The notes under the pieces were generated by a model. That model saw nothing but the letters and a program-made list of their open reading frames with translations, was not told where the DNA came from and did no database searches. The position numbers and the translations under genes are program-made. 64,000 nt of DNA. It comes from JAGRKR01 sp041397725 (GTDB lineage: Bacteria > Pseudomonadota > Alphaproteobacteria > Rhizobiales > Hyphomicrobiaceae). Every line of letters starts with the position of its first letter. Position 1 is the first letter of the stretch. Location: positions 310,001-374,000 of the forward strand of contig JAWKVZ010000001.1 of NCBI GenBank assembly GCA_041397725.1, written 5' to 3'. Shown here in pieces: positions 58,697 to 64,000 of this stretch.

Positions 58697-59620
58697 TCAC
58701 GCCGTCTCGGTAATCTCCAGCGTCACCCCCTGGCCGGCCAGCGCGCTTACGGCCTTGGCCGCGTCGGCGGCGGTCATGGGCTCGAACGGCGGCCGCATGG
58801 CCAACCAACCCGCGTCGTCGCGATAGTGCGCGATGAGCGCCTTGAGCACGGGGATCATCGGATACGCCTGCACCGCCTGCCGCAGCCGGGTGATGCCGGC
58901 CTGAAGGCCAGCGGCATCGCCACCCTGCCAATTGTCGTAGACCGCGCGGATCGCCTTGGCGCTGACGTTGGCGGTGGCCGAGATGCAGCCGGCACCGCCA
59001 GCCTTGAGGCCATCGAGCAGGAAGACCTCGGACCCCGGAAAAACTTCGAAGCCGGGATTGGCATCGAGGATCGCCTTGGTGTTGGACCAGTCGCCGGAGG
59101 AATCCTTGAGCCCCACCACCGTATCGGGGAAAGCGGCCCTGAGGCGCGCGATCAGCGGCAGCGGGATGCCGACCTGAGCCACCGGAGGAATATGGTAGAG
59201 GTAGACCTTGAGGCGATCGTCGCCGACCTGCTCGATGACGTCGCTGAAGAAGCGGTAGAGCCCCTCCTCGCTCGGCTGCTTGTAGTAGAAGGGCGGCAGC
59301 ATCAGTACGCCGCCCGCGCCCATGTCGACCGCGTGGCGCGTCAGGATCACGGTGTCGGTGAGCGAGCAGGTGCCCGTCCCCGGCATCAGCGTCTCCGGTG
59401 CAAGCCCGCCTTCCACCAGCGCCTCGAGCAACTCCATGCGCTCGTCCAGCCCGAGCGAGTTCGCCTCGCTCGTCGTGCCGAACGGCGCCAGGCCGGTGCA
59501 GCCGTCCTCCATCAACCATTGTGCGTGGGCGACGAAGCGGTCCGCGTCCGGCGCGCCATCCTCGCCGAACGGCGTCGTCACCGGGGCGATCACGCCGGAA
59601 AAGTTCTTCGACTGGCTCAT
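58697..59620 (-). CDS. Dihydrodipicolinate synthase (DapA) family aldolase
   Basis: A (beta/alpha)8 class I aldolase of 307 aa. The Schiff-base lysine is K172 in VGLKDSSGDW, with the catalytic Y142 in YLYHIPPVAQV and the substrate-binding loop PFGTTSEANSLG. True DapA has GTTGE at that loop; here GTTSEANSL suggests another 2-keto-acid aldolase, for example of the KDG or sialic-acid-like subgroup. It lies 42 nt downstream of the GST gene on the same strand, so the two may be co-transcribed. Substrate unknown. Confidence 0.85.
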   Translation of the reverse strand: MSQSKNFSGVIAPVTTPFGEDGAPDADRFVAHAQWLMEDGCTGLAPFGTTSEANSLGLDERMELLEALVEGGLAPETLMPGTGTCSLTDTVILTRHAVDMGAGGVLMLPPFYYKQPSEEGLYRFFSDVIEQVGDDRLKVYLYHIPPVAQVGIPLPLIARLRAAFPDTVVGLKDSSGDWSNTKAILDANPGFEVFPGSEVFLLDGLKAGGAGCISATANVSAKAIRAVYDNWQGGDAAGLQAGITRLRQAVQAYPMIPVLKALIAHYRDDAGWLAMRPPFEPMTAADAAKAVSALAGQGVTLEITETA

Positions 59621-59662
59621 TGAGACCCTCTTGGAAGCTGATGTGTCGAGCGGCCTGCCGGC

Positions 59663-60292
59663 CTACGGCATGGGGATGCCGGGCTGCTGCACCGGCACGT
59701 GGTAGCCCCTCTGCACGGCGGGGCGCGCTGCGATCTCCTTGTACCACCTGAGCACGTTCGGGTACTTCCTCAGATCGATGCGATGCCACTCGAACCGCGA
59801 AATCCACGGCCACGTGGCCATGTCGGCAATCGAGTAGTCGCCGGCCATGAATTGCACCTGCGCCAGCCGGCGGTCGAGGACACCGTAAAGCCGCTGCGTC
59901 TCCTTCAGGTAGCGCTCCTCGGCGTAGGGAGACTTGCCCTCGGCATAACGCAGGAAATGGTGCACCTGGCCGATCATCGGACCGGCGCCGCCCATCTGCC
60001 ACATCAGCCACTCGAGCGTCTGCCAGCGTCCCGGCCCGCTCGCCGGCAGGAACTTCCCCGACTTCTCGGCGAGATAGATCAGGATGGCGCCCGACTCGAA
60101 CACCGATTGCCCGTTCTCCCGATCGACGATCGCGGGAATGCGGTTGTTGGGGCTGATCTTCAGGAACTCCGGCTTGAACTGCTCGTCCTTCGAGATGTCC
60201 ACCTTGTGCGCCGTGTAAGGCAGCCCCGCCTCCTCGAGCATGATCGAGATCTTCCGCCCGTTGGGCGTGGACCATGTGTAGAGATCTATCAT
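59663..60292 (-). CDS. Nu-class glutathione S-transferase (YfcG-like)
   Basis: A 209-aa cytoplasmic thioredoxin-fold protein. The N-terminus MIDLYTWSTPNGRKISIMLEEAGL (quoted in parts) contains the TPNGRK motif of nu-class GSTs, in which Thr and Asn stabilise glutathione and disulfide-bond reductase activity is common. The glutathione-binding segment NRIPAIVDRENG and FESGAILIYLAEKSG follow. The all-helical C-terminal domain ends in PVQQPGIPMP. Partner metabolic reactions are unknown. Confidence 0.86.
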   Translation of the reverse strand: MIDLYTWSTPNGRKISIMLEEAGLPYTAHKVDISKDEQFKPEFLKISPNNRIPAIVDRENGQSVFESGAILIYLAEKSGKFLPASGPGRWQTLEWLMWQMGGAGPMIGQVHHFLRYAEGKSPYAEERYLKETQRLYGVLDRRLAQVQFMAGDYSIADMATWPWISRFEWHRIDLRKYPNVLRWYKEIAARPAVQRGYHVPVQQPGIPMP

Positions 60293-60407
60293 CTGCCTTG
60301 CCTCCGGTACTGCCAGCGTCGCGCTGACGGAGCCTAGAGGGCGAGCGCGGGGGATGGAAGCGGATTTGCGCCGTCCGTGGCGCCCCCCTCGCCCGCCGGC
60401 CGCCCGA

Positions 60408-61325
60408 TCAGACGGAGCGCATGATCAGAATCCATGCGGTCACGACCAGTGGGGACAGCGCCGTCGAGATCACGACGGCCGCATTGATGAACTCCGGGTC
60501 GCGCCGATACTCCGCACAAAAGACCGTGATCAGCACGCCGACGGGTGTCGACGCCGCCACGACGAGCAATGCCGTCAGGTCCTTCGGAATGTCCATGACG
60601 TATGCCAGCGCCCAGGTCACGACCGGCGCCAGCAGGAACTTCAATACGAGCATCAGCGTCTGCGGACCGAGCCTGATCGCACCGAGGGACGATTGCGCGA
60701 GCTGCGCACCGAGCGTGTAGAGCGCCAGCGGCGTGAAGATCGAGCCGATCATCTGTATGGGAATGCCGACCAGCGGCGGCAGCGTCACCTCGACACCGCG
60801 GAGCGACAGCCCGAGCACGACGGCCGGGATCATCGGCGTCGCGAAGGCGCTTTTGAGCCGCGCCAGGACCCCGCCCGCGCTCGGGGCGAGCAGCCACACA
60901 CCCACGGTCACGATCATGATCGCCGTCAACGCCGTGATGACCGACTGGTGGATCAGGTAGTCCGCCCCGAAGGCGAGTTGCGTCACGGGAATGCCGAAGA
61001 AGCCGACGTTGGCGTAGGCCGTGGCCAATCCCACGACTGGCCCGAGGCCTCGCCGCAGCCTGAACGCCAGCGCCAGCAGCCACCCCATCGGGATCAGGAA
61101 CATGAATTGCACGACCGTGAAGTACGCGGTCTGCCAGACCGCCGACAGCGGCTGCGCGCCCGCTGACAGGAAGTGCACGAGGAAGCATGGCAGCACCACG
61201 TAGACCTGGAGCCGATTGAGCGAGGCGACATCGAGCTTGAGGCGCCCCTGGAGCAGCCAGCCGAGCGCCACCAGCACGCAGATCGGCAGCGTCACGCGCA
61301 TCAGGATTTCGACGAAGAGCGCCAT
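60408..61325 (-). CDS. AEC-family (auxin efflux carrier type) permease, copy 1
   Basis: A 305-aa inner-membrane protein with about ten helices in two five-helix halves; the first starts ILMRVTLPICVLVALGWLLQ. The family exports organic anions or hydrophobic acids. The neighbouring gene encodes a protein with the same length and repeated landmarks (for example the N-terminal LPI-x-VxxxGW and the FGIPVTQLAFGADYLIHQSV block), so they are tandem paralogs. No substrate is predictable. Confidence 0.83.
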   Translation of the reverse strand: MALFVEILMRVTLPICVLVALGWLLQGRLKLDVASLNRLQVYVVLPCFLVHFLSAGAQPLSAVWQTAYFTVVQFMFLIPMGWLLALAFRLRRGLGPVVGLATAYANVGFFGIPVTQLAFGADYLIHQSVITALTAIMIVTVGVWLLAPSAGGVLARLKSAFATPMIPAVVLGLSLRGVEVTLPPLVGIPIQMIGSIFTPLALYTLGAQLAQSSLGAIRLGPQTLMLVLKFLLAPVVTWALAYVMDIPKDLTALLVVAASTPVGVLITVFCAEYRRDPEFINAAVVISTALSPLVVTAWILIMRSV

Positions 61326-61358
61326 CGCTGCACCAGATCCCAGCTTGCGGTTGCCTGC

Positions 61359-62273
61359 TCAGTAGAGGCGCGTCGCCAACACCCAGAGCGTGACGGTCAG
61401 TGGTGAGAGGATGGTAGAGAGGAAAACCGCGCCCGACGCCAGCCCGGGATGGCGGTTGTATTGCAACGTGAAGATCACCAGCAGCAGCGCGGCCGGCGCC
61501 GCCGCGGCAACCACGAGGAGGTCGAGCAGCCCACCGGAAAAGCCGAGACCCACTGCCAGGCCCCAGGTCAGGGCCGGCGCCACCAGCAGCTTCAGCACCA
61601 CCATCAACGCCACCGCACCGCCGCGGATGGCGTGCGCCGTGACCGCCAGTCCGCCGCCGAGCGTCAGCAGCGCCACCGCCGCATAGGCGCTGCCGATGAT
61701 GGCGAGCGGGCGCTCGATCATCGGGGGAAGCGTCACCTCGTACCAGCGCAGCGCCACACCTGCCGCCACCGCCCAGATCATCGGGCTGCGCAGCACGGGG
61801 CCGAGAACCGAGCGCCGCTTTCCTTCCGGGGTGGCCAGGATCAGGGCCGCCACGGGCACCATGATCGCCGTCTGGAGGCTGACGATGACGGCCTGATGCA
61901 CGATCAGCTCAGCCGGGAACGCCAGTTGCGCCAGCGGCAGGCCGAAATTGCCGGTGTTCGGGAATGCGAGCGCCAACGCCACCACGGAACGCTGCCCCGC
62001 GGGAACGCGGAATATCAAGGCCACGAGCCAACCGATCAGCGTCAGAGCCGTGAACTGCAGGATGGTGAACCACGCCGTCGGCCAGACCTCCAGTACGGGG
62101 ACGCGGACCGTGGCGAAGTAGTTGAGGAGGAAACACGGCAGCAGGAGGTTCACGAGCAGGCGGCTGAGGGTCTCGACGTTCAGCGCGAGCCGCCGTTGCG
62201 CGAACCAGCCGACCGCCGCGACCGCCAGGATCGGCAGCGTGATGTTCGTGAAGATGTCCAGGAACAGCCGCAT
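61359..62273 (-). CDS. AEC-family (auxin efflux carrier type) permease, copy 2
   Basis: A 304-aa protein, paralog of the downstream AEC permease. The N-terminal helix is FLDIFTNITLPILAVAAVGWFAQ; a matching block FGLPLAQLAFPAELIVHQAV corresponds to FGIPVTQLAFGADYLIHQSV in copy 1. The two genes are 33 nt apart on the same strand. They may form a heteromeric or functionally redundant pair; AEC carriers normally act alone. Confidence 0.83.
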   Translation of the reverse strand: MRLFLDIFTNITLPILAVAAVGWFAQRRLALNVETLSRLLVNLLLPCFLLNYFATVRVPVLEVWPTAWFTILQFTALTLIGWLVALIFRVPAGQRSVVALALAFPNTGNFGLPLAQLAFPAELIVHQAVIVSLQTAIMVPVAALILATPEGKRRSVLGPVLRSPMIWAVAAGVALRWYEVTLPPMIERPLAIIGSAYAAVALLTLGGGLAVTAHAIRGGAVALMVVLKLLVAPALTWGLAVGLGFSGGLLDLLVVAAAAPAALLLVIFTLQYNRHPGLASGAVFLSTILSPLTVTLWVLATRLY

Positions 62274-62279
62274 GGTCGT

Positions 62280-62948
62280 TCAGTCGCCCGCCGCCGCGCC
62301 ACCGGCATACTTCGCACAGAACTCCTCGATCGCCAGCGCGCGGAAATCGGGGAGCGCACGGCGCAGCGTCTCGTGATCCCAATCCCACCAGCGGATGGCG
62401 AGGAGTTGCGCCTCGATCTCCTCGCTGAAGCGGCGGCGCACGGGCCGCGCCGGCACGCCGGCCACGATCGCATAACCAGCCACGTCGCGGCTGACGACGG
62501 CGCCGGCTGCAACGACCGCCCCTGTCGCGATGGTGACGCCGGGCAGCACGATCGCGCCATGCCCGAGCCAGACGTCATGGCCGATGGTCACCCACTGCTC
62601 GCGCCGCCAGTCGAAGAACGCTTCCTCGTCGGCTTCCTCGGGCCAGAGCATGCTCGATCGATACGTGAAGTACGACTGGCTCGCCCGCCACGTCGGGTGA
62701 TTGCCGGGGTTGATGCGGCAATGGCCGGCGATCGAGCAGAACTTGCCGATGTCGGCGTTGGCGATCTCGCAATCATTGACGACATAGGAGTAGTCGCCGA
62801 GCCGGGCCTCCACGACGCTCGAGCGCGGGCCAATCTCGGTATAGCGTCCGAGCACGCACGCCTTGACCGTGGCCCTCGGATGCACTGTCGGGGCTTCCCG
62901 CAGCACCATCTTCCGGCGCTGGCGCACGCGGATGTCGTCCTCGGCCAT
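62280..62948 (-). CDS. Hexapeptide-repeat acetyltransferase (phosphonate-metabolism-type or CatB-related)
   Basis: A 222-aa left-handed beta-helix acyltransferase. Hexapeptide repeats run through VEARLGDYSYVVNDCEIANADIGKFCSIAGHCRINPG (described in parts as YVVNDCEIAN, ADIGKFCSIA and GHCRINPG). They are followed by the catalytic His in INPGNHPTWRA and the acetyl-CoA region IGHDVWLGHGAIVLPGVTIATGAVV. The pattern matches the phosphonate-metabolism-associated hexapeptide family, although no phn genes are nearby. It precedes the AEC genes by 6 nt and could be co-transcribed with them. Confidence 0.78.
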   Translation of the reverse strand: MAEDDIRVRQRRKMVLREAPTVHPRATVKACVLGRYTEIGPRSSVVEARLGDYSYVVNDCEIANADIGKFCSIAGHCRINPGNHPTWRASQSYFTYRSSMLWPEEADEEAFFDWRREQWVTIGHDVWLGHGAIVLPGVTIATGAVVAAGAVVSRDVAGYAIVAGVPARPVRRRFSEEIEAQLLAIRWWDWDHETLRRALPDFRALAIEEFCAKYAGGAAAGD

Positions 62949-63024
62949 GACCCCGGCTCCCGTTGACGGCCACTCTCTGCTGTGCCTTGCTTCAAGCACC
63001 CCGACCCCAGTGAAGGCAACCCAG

Positions 63025-63690
63025 ATGTCGACCCGCTCCATCGGCCTCAGCGACGCACTCTACGACTACATGCAGAATAGCCTCATCCGCGAGCCGGAGA
63101 TCCTGCGCAAGCTGCGCGAGGAGACGGCGGCGCTCCCCGAGGCCCGCATGCAGATCTCGCCCGAGCAGGGGCAGTTCATGGGTGTGCTGACCCGCCTGCT
63201 CGGCGTCCGCCGCTATCTCGAGATCGGCACCTTCACCGGCTACAGCTCGCTCGCCGTGGCGCTGGCGATGCCGCCCGAGGGCCGCATCGTCGCCTGCGAC
63301 GTCAGCGCCCCGTTCACCGCTGTCGCCCGCCGCTACTGGCAATCCGCCGGCGTCGCCGACAGGATTGATCTGCGCCTCGCCCCGGCCACCGAGACCCTGT
63401 CGAAGCTGGCCGTCGAGAGCCCTGGCCGGCCCTTCGACATGGCCTTCATCGACGCCGACAAGGAGACTTACGCCGCCTACTACGAAGCCTGCCATGGGCT
63501 GGTCCGCCCGGGCGGCCTCATCCTCCTCGACAACATCCTGTGGAGCGGCGCCGTCGCCGACCCCGACGACACCCGCGAGACGACCGAAATGATCCGCGCC
63601 GTCACCCGGACGGTGCATGCCGACACGCGAGTCGACACGGCCATCCTGCCGATCGGAGACGGCCTGCTCATGGCGCGCCTCAAGGCCTGA
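63025..63690 (+). CDS. SAM-dependent O-methyltransferase (caffeoyl-CoA OMT-like)
   Basis: A 221-aa cation-dependent type methyltransferase. It has MQISPEQGQFMGVLTRLLG as the N-terminal block, motif I YLEIGTFTGYSSLAVALAM, motif II IVACDVSAPF, motif III MAFIDADKETYAAYYEA (metal-binding Asp residues) and GLILLDNILWSGAVADP. The substrate is a catechol-like or other hydroxylated compound by analogy, but is not determined. It is divergent from the hexapeptide acetyltransferase gene (76-nt gap). Confidence 0.88.
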   Translation: MSTRSIGLSDALYDYMQNSLIREPEILRKLREETAALPEARMQISPEQGQFMGVLTRLLGVRRYLEIGTFTGYSSLAVALAMPPEGRIVACDVSAPFTAVARRYWQSAGVADRIDLRLAPATETLSKLAVESPGRPFDMAFIDADKETYAAYYEACHGLVRPGGLILLDNILWSGAVADPDDTRETTEMIRAVTRTVHADTRVDTAILPIGDGLLMARLKA

Positions 63691-63903
63691 TCCCGTCAGC
63701 GCACGCGCGCGCCATGACGTGTGCAAAGTGCGCTCTCGCAGGCAAATTGTTCGGGAGATGCGGTCTGTCGGCGTGCTAACCTCACCGCCCGGCGGGCTTT
63801 TCCCCGGGGGTGGCGATCCGACGCATTCCAGGCACGCGTCGATCCGCCGAGATAGACGGGCGATCACGGTCGCCTCCGGACAAACCGAAACAGGACCAAC
63901 GCC

Positions 63904-64000
63904 ATGACGAGCTCGCCTGACGCCATTGCCGAGACGCTGCTCGCGAGCTTTGCGGCCTCGACGTCCGGCGACAAGCCCTACCGCCATTGGTTCCTCAAGG
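63904..64000 (+). CDS. Hypothetical protein, N-terminal fragment
   Basis: Only 32 codons are in the window: an ATG at 63904, then ETLLASFAASTSGDKPYRHW and the sequence runs off the edge. The start and open frame look genuine. The DKPYRHWFLK segment vaguely resembles the N-terminus of some 2OG-Fe(II) oxygenases, but this cannot be judged from so little. Confidence 0.5.
   Translation, partial: MTSSPDAIAETLLASFAASTSGDKPYRHWFLK

Noticed and set aside
1..64000. CRISPR array, insertion sequence, prophage or integrative element
   Set aside because: No regularly spaced short repeats, transposase, integrase or att-like duplication beside the tRNA was seen; the only array is the 74-bp tandem repeat.

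Overview
The window looks like a chromosomal segment of a high-GC alphaproteobacterium of the Hyphomicrobiales, most likely close to Hyphomicrobium or a related family. The reasons are a bacterial phosphatidylcholine synthase, the rpiA / DUF2059 / glutathione reductase gene order, an ELM1-like protein, a class II DAHP synthase and, above all, a complete sulfur-oxidising heterodisulfide-reductase-like (sHdr) gene set. There is no transposase, phage or CRISPR signature. Almost all the sequence is coding, and most of the GC-rich antisense open frames are shadows of real genes.

Region 1 (1-9.2 kb): glutathione reductase (cut by the window edge), a DUF2059 secreted protein, rpiA, gabD, gph, two small secreted Cys-pair proteins, an SUMF1-fold protein, L-threonine aldolase, a DMT permease and a PPOX-fold flavoprotein. 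Region 2 (9.2-19.4 kb) is the centrepiece. A leftward operon reads dsrE3C - shdrC1 - shdrB1 - shdrA - hyp - shdrC2 - shdrB2 - hyp2 - lbpA. Beyond a rightward outer-membrane-type gene lie a two-domain lipoate-protein ligase, sLpl(AB), and a class-I-glutamine-amidotransferase-fold protein that has lost its nucleophilic Cys. These two genes overlap by 4 nt. Region 3 (19.4-29 kb): thrS, an 886-bp unexplained gap, a Pro/Ala-rich Sel1-type membrane protein, a 74-bp tandem repeat, yidD, DAHP synthase, a rhodanese, a pirin and an OpgG-like protein.

Region 4 (29.2-36.4 kb) holds two adjacent radical SAM proteins that fit the LipS1/LipS2 pair of the alternative lipoate assembly route, then a DM13 protein, an RND-type exporter, a histone-deacetylase-family hydrolase and TusA. 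Region 5 (36.4-45.4 kb) is mixed: thioesterase, aldo/keto reductase, phosphatidylcholine synthase, a Tat-exported protein, a 54-aa zinc-ribbon protein, a 2OG-Fe(II) oxygenase, a SIMPL protein, a CAU tRNA, a methyltransferase, a YeeE/YedE sulfur-compound permease and an ELM1-like protein. Region 6 (45.4-55.7 kb) is fatty-acid metabolism: a MerR regulator and fadD, an ACP and KAS pair, and a leftward fadE - fadJ - fadI set. Region 7 (56-64 kb): cupin, ThDP enzyme, small membrane protein, DapA-family aldolase, GST, two AEC permeases, a hexapeptide acetyltransferase, an O-methyltransferase and the start of another gene.

Functionally the window joins three parts of one sulfur pathway. TusA and DsrE3C would deliver sulfane sulfur, the sHdr complex would oxidise it, and LbpA carries the lipoyl arm that the complex needs. 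sLpl(AB) and the two radical SAM proteins would build that arm. The main new observation is regulatory. A 22-bp site of the form ATTC-N8-GAAT sits on the -10 box of the predicted dsrE3C-shdr promoter. A closely similar site (12 of 14 arm positions) sits on the predicted promoter of the LipS-like pair 12.5 kb away. This suggests one sulfur-responsive ArsR-type repressor controls both the sHdr operon and cofactor assembly. The LipS-like promoter also appears to give a leaderless mRNA.
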